Origin: an uncultured Bacteroidaceae bacterium
Lineage (GTDB): Bacteria > Bacteroidota > Bacteroidia > Bacteroidales > Bacteroidaceae
Direction: 5' to 3'
DNA: 64,000 nucleotides
Assembly (NCBI GenBank): GCA_934426255.1
Contig: CAKRYD010000012.1
Coordinates: 12,149 to 76,148 of the forward strand
Shown: piece after piece, positions 34,887-43,896 of the stretch
Position numbering within the stretch: the first letter of the stretch is position 1
Layout of the letters: each line of letters starts with the position of its first letter
Translations under genes and position numbers: made by a program
Notes under the pieces: model-generated
The model's input: only the letters and a program-made list of their open reading frames with translations
Databases searched by the model: none
Told to the model about the DNA's origin: nothing

Positions 34887-35286
34887 TGGACTAGGGGAGA
34901 ATCGAACTCCCGTCCAAACAAGGGATAGAGATGCTTTCTACATGCTTATCCTCGTCATTGGTTGTCTGCCGTAGGGAAAGGATGAGGCCACTTGTGCCTG
35001 CGACATATCCTCTAAAAATTTCGCCATAACCGCGAGGCCGATACAGGCTATTTCCGATTTTACTACACCACAAACTCAATAAGCTTCGGAACAACGGCTA
35101 TTGTGTGATGTCTCGTCTCAGCACCTTGTGCGGAGATTAAGCTCAGTCTACTATGCTTCGACTATGCAGCGAGAGCGAACTTATTTTCGCCAGATAAAAT
35201 TTTGAAGGTTAGGATTAAAGTGCCAACAATCAAAGCACTGCATGCTTACATGTCCGTCCGGCCTGCTGTCAAATCCAGTCTAGCCC
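34887..35286 (-). ncRNA. ssrA: tmRNA
   Basis: 400 bases on the minus strand. The 5' end GGGCTAGACTGGATTTGAC pairs with the 3' end CTAGTCC (one G-U), followed by discriminator A with no encoded CCA. The 3' T arm is GGGAGTTCGATTCTCCC. The tag reading frame is at 35162-35191. It rescues stalled ribosomes together with SmpB. A -7 box lies 13 bases upstream of the 5' end. The end points come from acceptor pairing and are accurate to a few bases. Confidence 0.95.
35162..35191 (-). other. tmRNA tag-peptide reading frame
   Basis: The resume codon GGC is at 35191-35189 and TAG at 35164-35162. The encoded tag is GENKFALAA, ending in the ALAA degron recognised by ClpXP-type proteases. Confidence 0.9.
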
Positions 35287-35298
35287 GTAATTTCAAGA

Positions 35299-35306
35299 CA
35301 AAAGTA
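35299..35306 (-). promoter_or_regulatory. -7 box of the tmRNA promoter
   Basis: TACTTTTG on the minus strand, 12 bases before the predicted 5' end of tmRNA, which supports both calls. Confidence 0.75.
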
Positions 35307-35432
35307 CAGAGAAAAAGCGATATGCGCATTATAATCAACCTTGAAAATTACAAAGAGGTGAAAAATAGCCGACTCACGGCGAAAAACACCGCATTCATCC
35401 TCGAAAAAGGCAAACAGACAAAAAAATAATGC

Positions 35433-35440
35433 TACCTTTG
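35433..35440 (+). promoter_or_regulatory. -7 box of the first polysaccharide operon promoter
   Basis: TACCTTTG, 55 bases upstream of the sugar transferase start codon. No TTTG at 19-21 bases upstream, so it may need an activator or be weak. Confidence 0.55.
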
Positions 35441-35495
35441 CAATAATTAAGCCGAAATGCGGTTATTATAGTGTACACAAAATTGAAAGAAGACA

Positions 35496-36155
35496 ATGTT
35501 ATATAGAGACGTATATAGAACGATATTCAATAAAACCGAAAATGTTGAAGCGAAGTTGGATGCCATGAAACCGTGGCAGCTCTTTGTCAAACGAGCATGT
35601 GATATCGTTTTCGCCCTTATAGGGCTGATATTGCTTTCACCTGTATTTCTCATCGTATATCTGATGCTGAAGATTCAAGAAGGTGGGCACGTCATATTCT
35701 CGCAGGAAAGGATAGGCTATAAAGGAAAGCCTTTCACAATATATAAGTTCAGGACGATGGAAGAGCAAGCCGAGCCCGACGGACCGCAACTGGCAACGGC
35801 AAAAGATTCGCGCCTGACACCGATTGGAAAAGTACTGCGCGAACACCATCTCGACGAACTGCCACAATTGTGGAACGTCCTGATTGGCGATATGACAATG
35901 GTTGGACCGAGACCGGAACGCAAATACTTTATCGACAAAATAATGAAATACGATTCAAGATACCAATATCTGTATGAGCTACGCCCCGGCGTGACATCGG
36001 AAGCCACCTTGCACAACGGCTATACCGACACAATGGAAAAAATGCTGAAAAGGCTCGATCGCGACTTGTACTACCTGGAGAATAGAAACCTGACAATGGA
36101 TTTCAAGATAATCCTTGAAACGGCCACGTCCATCCTTTTTGGAAAGAAATTCTAA
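35496..36155 (+). CDS. Polyprenyl-phosphate sugar-1-phosphate transferase (initiating transferase)
   Basis: 219 residues, the short WcaJ/WbaP C-terminal type with one membrane helix (about 33-55, FALIGLILLSPVFLIVYL). Family motifs follow: IFSQERIGYKGKPF, YKFRTM, LDELPQLWNVL and GDMTMVGPRPE, including the catalytic Asp-Glu. It transfers a sugar phosphate to undecaprenyl phosphate, the first step of a surface polysaccharide repeat unit. It begins the cluster 35496-41928. The sugar is unknown. Confidence 0.92.
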   Translation: MLYRDVYRTIFNKTENVEAKLDAMKPWQLFVKRACDIVFALIGLILLSPVFLIVYLMLKIQEGGHVIFSQERIGYKGKPFTIYKFRTMEEQAEPDGPQLATAKDSRLTPIGKVLREHHLDELPQLWNVLIGDMTMVGPRPERKYFIDKIMKYDSRYQYLYELRPGVTSEATLHNGYTDTMEKMLKRLDRDLYYLENRNLTMDFKIILETATSILFGKKF

Positions 36156-36162
36156 AACAAAC

Positions 36163-38655
36163 ATGCGAAAAAACTGTCTCCTTATATATATGCTGCTGTC
36201 ATTTATGATGGCGGCACTGCCCTCCTATGCACAAACCGGCATGTCGGATGCCGATGTGTATGAATTCATGATGAAAGAAAAAAAGAAAGGGACATCACCG
36301 CAGCAAATAGCCGTGAAACTGGTGCAAAGCGGAGTAAAAATAGAACAGATAAGGCGCGTGCGCGACAAATATCAGAAAGAAGCCGGCTCGGAACTACTCG
36401 ACTCGAAAAATATAACCGGACAAAGCCGCAACAGAGTCAACAACGGCGACAAAAAACAGGAAAAAGCGCAAAAACTGAGAAAAAGAAAATATGAAAAGTC
36501 AGACTTTTCGGAAGAAGAATACAGCGAATATGAACGGCGGCAATTGAGAGACTATACTAATTCGCTCGACTTCATGTTCCCAGACTCACTGATGATATAC
36601 CAGGACGAAGACCTTGAGCAAACAGGAAAAAAGAAAATCTTCGGACATGACATCTTTAACAATAAAAAACTGACCTTCGAGAGCAGTATGAATATCGCAA
36701 CCCCGGCAAACTACACACTGGGGCCCGGCGATAACGTCTTTATAGATATCTATGGCGCTTCTCAAAAATCAATTTCGACCGCAGTCTCACCTGAAGGAAC
36801 GATAGATATAGAGAATTTTGGCCCCGTAGCCGTCTCCGGATTAACAGTAGCACAAGCCACAGCACGTGTACGCGCCACTTTAGGACAAAAATTCGGAGGA
36901 TCGAAAGTAAGACTCACCGTAGGACAAACCAAAACAATCTCTGTGCAAGTCATGGGCGCAGTCAATGTGCCCGGAACCTATACCCTGTCAGCATTCTCGA
37001 CCGTATTTCACGCCCTCTACATGGCCGGCGGAGTTACTGAGGAAGGAACTTTGAGGAATATAAAGGTATTCAGAAACAACAAGCAGCTGTCATCGGTAGA
37101 TATCTATGACTATATCCTTAACGGCCAACTAAAAGGAAACATAAAGCTTGCAGATAACGACGTAATCATAGTCGGTACATACGACTGCCTTGTCAACATA
37201 ACAGGTAAGGTGAAACGGCCGATGTATTACGAAATGAAAAAAACGGAAAGCGTAGAAACCTTATTGAACTACGCAGGCGGATTTTCCGGTGACGCATACA
37301 AAAAAACAGTAAGGCTTATCCGCAAAAACGGCGAGGGCTATTCAATGTTTACAATCGATGAGTTTGAACGGAAAAACTTTAAAATTTTTGACGGAGACTC
37401 TGTGTCGGTCGATTCAACCTTGAAAAAATTCGACAATATGGTTGTAATCAAAGGGGCAGTCCATCGCTCCGGAATGTATGAGATTGGAAAAGAAATCCGT
37501 ACCGTACGCGACCTAATCAGCAAGGCAGGCGGTTTGATGCCCGAAGCCTTTGCCGAGCGCGTAGTGCTTCATCGCAAGAAAGAGGACAAATCGCTTACCA
37601 CCATATCCTTTAATTTGAAAGAATTGTTGGAGAATAAAATCGCGGATGTACCTCTCCAGAATGAAGATGTCATATATGTACTCAGCAAGGCGAATTCCTA
37701 TAATGAGCAAACAATGTCCATTTACGGAGAGGTTGCCTATCCCGGAATTTATGACTATTCAGAGAATACTACGATTGAGGACCTTATTGTTCAAGCCGGC
37801 GGTTTAAAAGAAGCGGCTTCGCTTGTAAAAGTCGATGTTTCACGCCGAATACGCGACAACAAGTCTGTCAATACATCCGAGACCATAGCGAAAACATATA
37901 CATTCGCATTAAAAGACGGTCTCGTGGTAGACGGAGATTCTGGGTTTGTGCTTCAACCGTTTGACGAGGTGTATGTAAGGAAAAGTCCAAGCTATATAGA
38001 GCAGCAGCATGTGCAAATAGAAGGCGAAGTTGCGTTTTCCGGAGAATATGCTCTGAGCCGTAAAGGCGAACGTTTGAGTGATATAATAAAGAAATGCGGT
38101 GGTCTTACACCTGAAGCGTATGCGAAAGGCGCGCGTCTGGAGCGGAAGCTTACGCCTGAGGAAAAGATTAAGCAGCAATCATTGATGAAAATTGTTGCAG
38201 GGAGCGATTCAATAGATGTATCGAAGCTGGAATTGAGCGATACACGCCCGGTGGGTATCAATTTGGATAAGGCTCTTTCTCATCCCGGAGATGATGAATG
38301 GGATTTGGTCTTGAAAGAAGGTGATCGCATTATCGTGCCGCAATACAGCAATACGGTGACATTGAATGGTGAGGTGATGTATCCTACTACGGTTGCCTAC
38401 AAAAAGGGTGCTAAGTTGTCGTATTATGTCAACAAAGCCGGTGGATATGGAATGAATGCGAAAACAAATCATATCTTTGCCATTAATATGAATGGTACGG
38501 TAACGCAAGTAAAGTCTGCGAACGACATTCAACCCGGTTGCGATATCGTGATTCCTTCCAAGCGTAAGAAAAATAAGATGTCGTTGGGCGAAATAGTCAG
38601 TCTGGGAACAATGACGGCTTCTTTGGCTTCAATTATTGCCATCTTGCTCAAATAA
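36163..38655 (+). CDS. SLBB-domain polysaccharide export protein (Wza-like)
   Basis: 830 residues from ATG 36163, where a signal peptide begins (MRKNCLLIYMLLSFMMAALP). After a charged region (about 60-150) comes the polysaccharide export domain (YTLGPGDNVFIDIYG, about residue 186). A series of SLBB domains follows, each with a VxGAV- or IYGEV-type strand and a TxxxLIxxAGG element, at least five repeats. The C-terminus has a short hydrophobic helix. Long multi-SLBB proteins of this kind form the outer-membrane exit channel for capsule or exopolysaccharide. It is 7 bases downstream of the sugar transferase gene. Confidence 0.9.
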   Translation: MRKNCLLIYMLLSFMMAALPSYAQTGMSDADVYEFMMKEKKKGTSPQQIAVKLVQSGVKIEQIRRVRDKYQKEAGSELLDSKNITGQSRNRVNNGDKKQEKAQKLRKRKYEKSDFSEEEYSEYERRQLRDYTNSLDFMFPDSLMIYQDEDLEQTGKKKIFGHDIFNNKKLTFESSMNIATPANYTLGPGDNVFIDIYGASQKSISTAVSPEGTIDIENFGPVAVSGLTVAQATARVRATLGQKFGGSKVRLTVGQTKTISVQVMGAVNVPGTYTLSAFSTVFHALYMAGGVTEEGTLRNIKVFRNNKQLSSVDIYDYILNGQLKGNIKLADNDVIIVGTYDCLVNITGKVKRPMYYEMKKTESVETLLNYAGGFSGDAYKKTVRLIRKNGEGYSMFTIDEFERKNFKIFDGDSVSVDSTLKKFDNMVVIKGAVHRSGMYEIGKEIRTVRDLISKAGGLMPEAFAERVVLHRKKEDKSLTTISFNLKELLENKIADVPLQNEDVIYVLSKANSYNEQTMSIYGEVAYPGIYDYSENTTIEDLIVQAGGLKEAASLVKVDVSRRIRDNKSVNTSETIAKTYTFALKDGLVVDGDSGFVLQPFDEVYVRKSPSYIEQQHVQIEGEVAFSGEYALSRKGERLSDIIKKCGGLTPEAYAKGARLERKLTPEEKIKQQSLMKIVAGSDSIDVSKLELSDTRPVGINLDKALSHPGDDEWDLVLKEGDRIIVPQYSNTVTLNGEVMYPTTVAYKKGAKLSYYVNKAGGYGMNAKTNHIFAINMNGTVTQVKSANDIQPGCDIVIPSKRKKNKMSLGEIVSLGTMTASLASIIAILLK

Positions 38656-38665
38656 TGTAAAGGGT

Positions 38666-39823
38666 ATGGAAGAGACCAAAATTCCGCAAATAAAGCGTCA
38701 AATAGATTTTGTCGAAATTTTCAAGTATTGCCTTGGTTACAAGCGCATTTATATAAAAGTTGGTATTATCGCCGTTGTGTTTTCGGCTATATACGTTTAC
38801 AGTCTGCCTCGTTTTTATTCTACTGAAGTCAAGCTCGCTCCCGAAGAGTCTTCGGGCTCCGGTGGTGCTCTCAGCTCGCTTGCTTCGCTTGCAAACATCA
38901 AGATTGGCGGCAGTTCGTCGGGTGAAGATGCCATTTATCCCGAGTTGTATCCCGAGTTGTTCAGGTCCAAGTCTTTTTTAGTCAGTTTATTCAGTATTCA
39001 GGTTCATACGAAGGACAATACTACGCCTGTTACGTTGTATGACTATATGACCAAAATGCAGAAAATGCCTTTTTGGCAGTATCCTATCGCCTATGTAAGG
39101 AACGGTATTTCCAATCTTTTCAAGAAAGATGCGCCTTCTTCGGCATCATCAGGTCAGGAGGGGGTGAATCCTTTCAGATTGTCTTTGTTGGAAGACGCTA
39201 TTGCTCAGGCCATCGGTGCTTCTATCAATTGTTCCGTCGATAAACATACCAATGTCATCACTCTTGTCACTACGGCGCAGGATCCTGTTGTTTCGGCCTT
39301 GTTTGCCGATTCCATTATGAACCGTCTTCAAGATTTTATCATACAATACCGAACCAACAAGGCGCGTGTAGATGTGGCTTATTCTGAGAAGCTTTTGGTT
39401 GAAGCCAAGAGCAATTATGAAAGAGCCCGTCAGAAGTATGCCGATTATGCCGACAGTCATGAGGAGCTCTATCTTGCTTCGTATAAGACTGAAGAGACAA
39501 ACCTGGAGAATGAGATGCAGCTGGCTTATAATGTCTATTCGCAGGTTGCCCAGCAGCTTCAGATTTCAAAGGCAAAGGTTCAGGAAAAAACTCCTGTGTT
39601 CACGACTATCGAGTCGGCCACTGTGCCGCTGCTTCCTGCCGGTCCCAAGCGTGTGCGCACCATTGTTATGTTTTTTGCCTTCTCCATGCTGGCAGTGACG
39701 GCCTATCTTTATTTCCGTCGCGAGCGTGAATTGTCACGGCAACCGCATAAGGGTGACGATGCTTCGTGCAGTAACCGGCCTTTGCCGTCCGAGTCGGAAA
39801 AGCCCGGCATTGGAAACGATTGA
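38666..39823 (+). CDS. Wzz-type chain-length determinant / co-polymerase
   Basis: 385 residues from ATG 38666. A membrane helix near residues 27-48 and a second near 335-352 (MFFAFSMLAVTAYLYF) frame a periplasmic domain with a long coiled coil (about 220-310). The second helix is preceded by a Pro-rich ESATVPLLPAGPKRVR, the usual Wzz signature. No C-terminal tyrosine kinase domain is present. It sets polymer length with the EpsG-type polymerase encoded next. Confidence 0.88.
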   Translation: MEETKIPQIKRQIDFVEIFKYCLGYKRIYIKVGIIAVVFSAIYVYSLPRFYSTEVKLAPEESSGSGGALSSLASLANIKIGGSSSGEDAIYPELYPELFRSKSFLVSLFSIQVHTKDNTTPVTLYDYMTKMQKMPFWQYPIAYVRNGISNLFKKDAPSSASSGQEGVNPFRLSLLEDAIAQAIGASINCSVDKHTNVITLVTTAQDPVVSALFADSIMNRLQDFIIQYRTNKARVDVAYSEKLLVEAKSNYERARQKYADYADSHEELYLASYKTEETNLENEMQLAYNVYSQVAQQLQISKAKVQEKTPVFTTIESATVPLLPAGPKRVRTIVMFFAFSMLAVTAYLYFRRERELSRQPHKGDDASCSNRPLPSESEKPGIGND

Positions 39824-39838
39824 TGTCCTGTTGGAGCC

Positions 39839-40924
39839 ATGATCTACTATGCCACGCTTATCGTATTGTTCGCATTAGGCTTCTATAATGTCTTTTCAGA
39901 CAATCAGAAATACGTTTCGCGCATATTTTTTTTCTGTTTGTGCTGGTTAGTCCTGCACGACGGTTTGCGTTGGTTCATTGCTACCGATTGGGATGCCTAT
40001 TACCGTTTTTTTCGCTACTGTTTGCTTGTCAAAGGTGATGCCGTCTATTTTGAACGGGGCTATGTGTTGCTCAATCAGATAGTACGTTCCATTACCGACC
40101 AGTATACCGTGTTTCTTTTGCTCCATGCAGTCATCGTATATTCGCTCATCGGTTCAACCATCTACAAATATGCCGCTTATCCGTTGCTGAGCCTTGCCCT
40201 TATGTATGCCATGATGCTCGGATATCTGGGCATGAACCGTCAATACATTGCTCTTGCCATTTCATTGTATTCCATTCGTTTCATATTCAATCGCCAACCC
40301 TATCCGTTTATTGCCTGCATGCTTTTGGCTATGCTTTTTCATAACGGTGCCATTCTTTTTTCCATTGCCTATTTTCTCAATCGCCCTTTCAAGCGAATAG
40401 TATATATTGTCTGTATCTCCTTGTTTTTTGCGATTGCTGTTTCCGGCCTGATCCGCAAGTTGCCGCTTGAGCTCTTTTATCTGATGGGAAGCGACCTCGG
40501 CGATAAGGCCGACAAATATGCCTACGAGGGTTCAAAGGCCATTCCGCTGCTTTCCCAGCTGATGGGCATCGCCAAGCGTATGATATGGGTGGTTATCATT
40601 CTTATCTATTTCGATGCGTTCAAGAAAGTCAAATACTTTTCCTTGTTTTTCAATCTCTACTTTGTTTCGTTGTGCATTTATCTCTTGTTTAACAATACCA
40701 TATTACAGGTTATTGTGAGCCGCGGAGCCCTTCCTTTCAACATCTTTGAAATTCTTATCGTTCCCATGACTCTTTTTGTCTTCAAGGACAATGCAACTCG
40801 CAAAATTTATTATCTTGCGTTCTTCGCATATGGCTTGATGACCATGTCGAAAGGCATAAATGGATTTATAGAAGCTTTTGGTGTGGATATCTTCAATCCT
40901 TACCGCTGCGTTTTGTTTGAATAG
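39839..40924 (+). CDS. EpsG/Wzy-type polysaccharide polymerase
   Basis: 361 residues with about ten membrane helices. It begins MIYYATLIVLFALGFYNVF and contains the family element GLRWFIATDWDAYYRFF (about 43-60) and the later LGYLGMNRQYIALAISL. It matches the EpsG family of polymerases that join undecaprenyl-linked repeat units at the periplasmic face. It starts 15 bases after wzz and 11 bases before the glycosyltransferase gene. Confidence 0.82.
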   Translation: MIYYATLIVLFALGFYNVFSDNQKYVSRIFFFCLCWLVLHDGLRWFIATDWDAYYRFFRYCLLVKGDAVYFERGYVLLNQIVRSITDQYTVFLLLHAVIVYSLIGSTIYKYAAYPLLSLALMYAMMLGYLGMNRQYIALAISLYSIRFIFNRQPYPFIACMLLAMLFHNGAILFSIAYFLNRPFKRIVYIVCISLFFAIAVSGLIRKLPLELFYLMGSDLGDKADKYAYEGSKAIPLLSQLMGIAKRMIWVVIILIYFDAFKKVKYFSLFFNLYFVSLCIYLLFNNTILQVIVSRGALPFNIFEILIVPMTLFVFKDNATRKIYYLAFFAYGLMTMSKGINGFIEAFGVDIFNPYRCVLFE

Positions 40925-40935
40925 TTTTCTTTGTC

Positions 40936-41928
40936 ATGAACAGTCGTATCACCTATTTCTTTCGTCATCCCTCGGCCGGTTTCAGCATCGCCAAAGTATC
41001 TCAAGTGTTTGTCAATCATTTCAAGCAAATTTGCCCGGTGAGATGCCTTACGGTCCCTTATCATACAACCGGTATCATCTCGATGCTCCGCAATCTGTTC
41101 TATGTACGCCGCCACCGCGACCGCGAGGGCATCAACCATCTTACCGGCGATTATCATTATATGGTACTTGCTTTGATAGGTTGTCGGTCGGTCTTGACAG
41201 TTCATGACACCGTGATGGCAGACAACAGCCAATCGTGGGTGAAACGTCTGTTCTTCAAATACACCTACTTTGTCTGGCCGCTGAAATTTGCCGGACGCAT
41301 CGTCTGTATCTCCGAAAACACTCGTCGTTCCTTGATGCGCTTCACCTCGCGCACCGACATCGTAGTGATACCCGATGCCATCGATACCACCATATTCAGC
41401 TATTCTCCCAAATCCTTCAATGCCGCTTGTCCGCACATACTGATGATAGGCACCGGATGGAACAAGAATGTGGAACGTGAGCTTCGCGCCCTTCAAGGAT
41501 TGGCCTGCCGCGTAACGATAGTGGGAAAACTGACCTCCTCCATCCGTAAGGCCATCGAAGAAACTGGGGTGGATTGTGAAAATCTTTTCGACCTTACCGA
41601 CAAGGAAATCTTTAATCTCTACAGCCAGTCCGACATGGTGCTCTTTTGCTCTCTCTACGAGGGTTTCGGAATGCCTATCCTTGAGGCCAACATGGCGGGG
41701 CGTCCCGTCATTACCTCACGCATTGCCCCTATGCCCGAAGTAGGAGGCAATGCCGCCTGTTATGTCGACGATCCTCACGATATCCGGCAAATCCGCGAAG
41801 CCATAAAGAAAGTAATCGGCAATGCTGCCTACCGCGACGATCTCATAGCGAAAGGAAGGGAAAACGCCAAACGCTTTCTTCCTTCGGTCATCGACGAAGC
41901 CTATGCCCGTGTCTACGATAGTTTCTGA
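40936..41928 (+). CDS. Family 1/4 glycosyltransferase (GT-B)
   Basis: 330 residues, no signal peptide. The C-terminal donor-binding part has LFCSLYEGFGMPILEANMAGRPVIT (EGFGxxxLEAxxxG), the mark of GT4-like retaining enzymes. It adds one sugar of the repeat unit in the cytoplasm. It is the last gene of the cluster, which has only one dedicated glycosyltransferase and no flippase in view, so further enzymes must be encoded elsewhere. Confidence 0.9.
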   Translation: MNSRITYFFRHPSAGFSIAKVSQVFVNHFKQICPVRCLTVPYHTTGIISMLRNLFYVRRHRDREGINHLTGDYHYMVLALIGCRSVLTVHDTVMADNSQSWVKRLFFKYTYFVWPLKFAGRIVCISENTRRSLMRFTSRTDIVVIPDAIDTTIFSYSPKSFNAACPHILMIGTGWNKNVERELRALQGLACRVTIVGKLTSSIRKAIEETGVDCENLFDLTDKEIFNLYSQSDMVLFCSLYEGFGMPILEANMAGRPVITSRIAPMPEVGGNAACYVDDPHDIRQIREAIKKVIGNAAYRDDLIAKGRENAKRFLPSVIDEAYARVYDSF

Positions 41929-42228
41929 CGATTCCCTCTTTGTCTGCTCCGCTATATTCATAATTTGCAGCCTTTCTTTTTTCCTTTCCACCCCTTTTGT
42001 TTCTATTTGCTCCCTTGCCGTTTGATGCGTCCGCTTTGTGCAGTAAGCTGTGACGCATGCCGCATTGTCTGCTTTATGGCACACTATTTGCTATAAAGCT
42101 TAAAACAGTGAACAAGAGCCGCAGGCCGCCTGCCCAACCAGCGTTAATTATACACGCGGTTTAATTAAACGAAAGCTATTCTATGCTTTTTTACGCGGTG
42201 CAACGCTTTCACACAGCGTGTTGGCCTG

Positions 42229-42236
42229 TACTTTTG
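42229..42236 (+). promoter_or_regulatory. -7 box of the HtrA protease promoter
   Basis: TACTTTTG, 32 bases upstream of the start at 42269. The gap 41929-42268 otherwise contains T-rich sequence and one 12-base copy of the ATTTGCTCCCTT motif found in the palindrome at 33397-33436. I see no further gene in it. Confidence 0.6.
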
Positions 42237-42268
42237 CAGCGATGATAAATTGTATAACCATAATAACC

Positions 42269-43735
42269 ATGAATGCAATGACAAGAATGAGATTGAACAT
42301 CGCAGCCCATGTGGCTTGCATCGGTTTGAGCGTAGCAGCTTTGTTTGTTGGCATTAATGCCTTGAACGCAAAGGTACCCGCTCAGGTAAGCGCACCGACA
42401 GGTCTGGTCGACCTCACAGGTGCTGCCGAAAGTGCCGTAAACAGTGTTGTATATATAAAGGTGACGCAAAATGCCCAGCCGCAGCAGTCGAATATGTCGC
42501 GTTCGCCATGGGACGATTTCTTCGGCGATTTCTTCGGTAACGGTGGTGGCGGCACCCAGCAGCGCCCGCAAGTGCGCAAAGGGTCGGGCTCGGGTGTTAT
42601 CATCTCGTCTGATGGCTATATTGTGACCAACAATCACGTAGTGGCCAATGCCGACGAAATAATGGTAAAGTTGAACGACAATCGCGAATTCAAGGGACGT
42701 ATCATAGGCACAGACAAAAATTCTGACCTTGCCCTTATCAAGATCGAAACGACCAACCTTCCGGCCATTCCCATTGGCGACAGCGACAAACTGAAGATTG
42801 GCGAATGGGTGCTGGCAGTAGGAAATCCGTTCAACCTGACGAGCACCGTAACAGCGGGCATAGTAAGTGCCAAGGCGCGCAGTCTGTATGCCAACGGTGT
42901 GGAATCGTTTATCCAGACCGATGCCGCCATCAATCAGGGCAACTCGGGCGGTGCCTTGGTAAACGCAAAAGGTGAGCTCGTAGGCATAAACGCCATGCTC
43001 TATTCGCAGACAGGTTCCTACTCGGGCTATGGCTTTGCCATCCCAACCACCATTATGAACAAGGTGGTGTCTGACCTGAAAAAATATGGCACCGTGCAAC
43101 GTGCCATCATCGGCATCGTTGGAGGCGACGTGACAGACTATATCGATCGTGAAAAAGACAATGGCAAGGATGTAGACCTGGGAACCAATGAAGGTGTCTA
43201 TGTCAACGAAGTTCCTGCCGACGGTGCAGCAGCCGATGCCGGTTTGGAAAAAGGCGATGTCATCACTGCGGTGGATGGTGTGAAGGTCACCAAGATGGCC
43301 GAGCTGCAAGAAGAGCTGATCAAGCATAAACCGGGCGATAAGGTCAGCGTGACTTTCCTGCGCAACAAGAAAAGCACGACAAAAAGCCTGACCCTGCGCA
43401 ACGAGCAAGGTACCACTGACAAAGTGACCGAAGTGGATCCCAACAGCCTTGGAGTAGTGCTCAAACCGGTACCGGCCGAAATGAAGCGTGAGCTTGCCCT
43501 CAACGGCGGGCTGCTTGTAAGTGCCGTGACCAACGGAAAGATGAAAGACGCTGGTGTTACCAAAGGCATCATCATCCTTGAAGTGAACAACAAGAAAGTA
43601 AATACCGTTGACGAATTCCACGAAATAGTCAAGGCGGCCAACATGAGTACCGACCGTGTACTTTTGATCAGGGCCAAATCGCAAAGCGGACGTAACCTTG
43701 CCTATGCAGTGGAGCTCGGCGATGCCAAAAAGTAA
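42269..43735 (+). CDS. HtrA/DegP-family periplasmic serine protease
   Basis: 488 residues from ATG 42269, downstream of the predicted transcript start (an earlier ATG at 42218 lies upstream of the promoter). An N-terminal hydrophobic export signal or anchor is at about 15-35. Trypsin-like catalytic residues are His123 (TNNHVV), Asp153 (NSDLALIK) and Ser226 (QGNSGGAL). Two PDZ domains follow (about 290-370 and 400-485). It degrades or refolds damaged envelope proteins. A single gene with its own promoter and terminator. Confidence 0.92.
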   Translation: MNAMTRMRLNIAAHVACIGLSVAALFVGINALNAKVPAQVSAPTGLVDLTGAAESAVNSVVYIKVTQNAQPQQSNMSRSPWDDFFGDFFGNGGGGTQQRPQVRKGSGSGVIISSDGYIVTNNHVVANADEIMVKLNDNREFKGRIIGTDKNSDLALIKIETTNLPAIPIGDSDKLKIGEWVLAVGNPFNLTSTVTAGIVSAKARSLYANGVESFIQTDAAINQGNSGGALVNAKGELVGINAMLYSQTGSYSGYGFAIPTTIMNKVVSDLKKYGTVQRAIIGIVGGDVTDYIDREKDNGKDVDLGTNEGVYVNEVPADGAAADAGLEKGDVITAVDGVKVTKMAELQEELIKHKPGDKVSVTFLRNKKSTTKSLTLRNEQGTTDKVTEVDPNSLGVVLKPVPAEMKRELALNGGLLVSAVTNGKMKDAGVTKGIIILEVNNKKVNTVDEFHEIVKAANMSTDRVLLIRAKSQSGRNLAYAVELGDAKK

Positions 43736-43775
43736 GACGAAGTAGTCAAAGTGGCATTCTGAATGCACAAAAAAT

Positions 43776-43815
43776 GAGAAAGTGGCAACAAGCAAAGGCT
43801 TGCTGCCACTTTCTC
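43776..43815 (+). terminator. Terminator of the HtrA gene
   Basis: GAGAAAGTGGCA-A-CAAGC pairs with GCTTG-C-TGCCACTTTCTC (17 pairs and one mismatch) around a 4-base loop, followed by GTTTG. Confidence 0.8.
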
Positions 43816-43849
43816 GTTTGTCAAACGAGGGCATTTACTGAAAAATGGT

Positions 43850-43857
43850 TAACTTTG
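43850..43857 (+). promoter_or_regulatory. -7 box of the nqr operon promoter
   Basis: TAACTTTG, 39 bases upstream of the nqrA start. No clear -33 element at normal spacing. Confidence 0.6.
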
Positions 43858-43896
43858 CAGGGTTTAATAGTAACTTAATTCGCCAACTCATCATAT

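Noticed and set aside
35202..35429. 75-codon rightward frame
   Set aside because: It overlaps the 5' part of tmRNA and its promoter on the other strand and has no family features.
42209..43834. 541-codon open frame antisense to the HtrA protease gene
   Set aside because: It is a mirror of the strong codon bias of the real gene. The protein has no recognisable domain and the sense protein has a full catalytic triad and PDZ domains.
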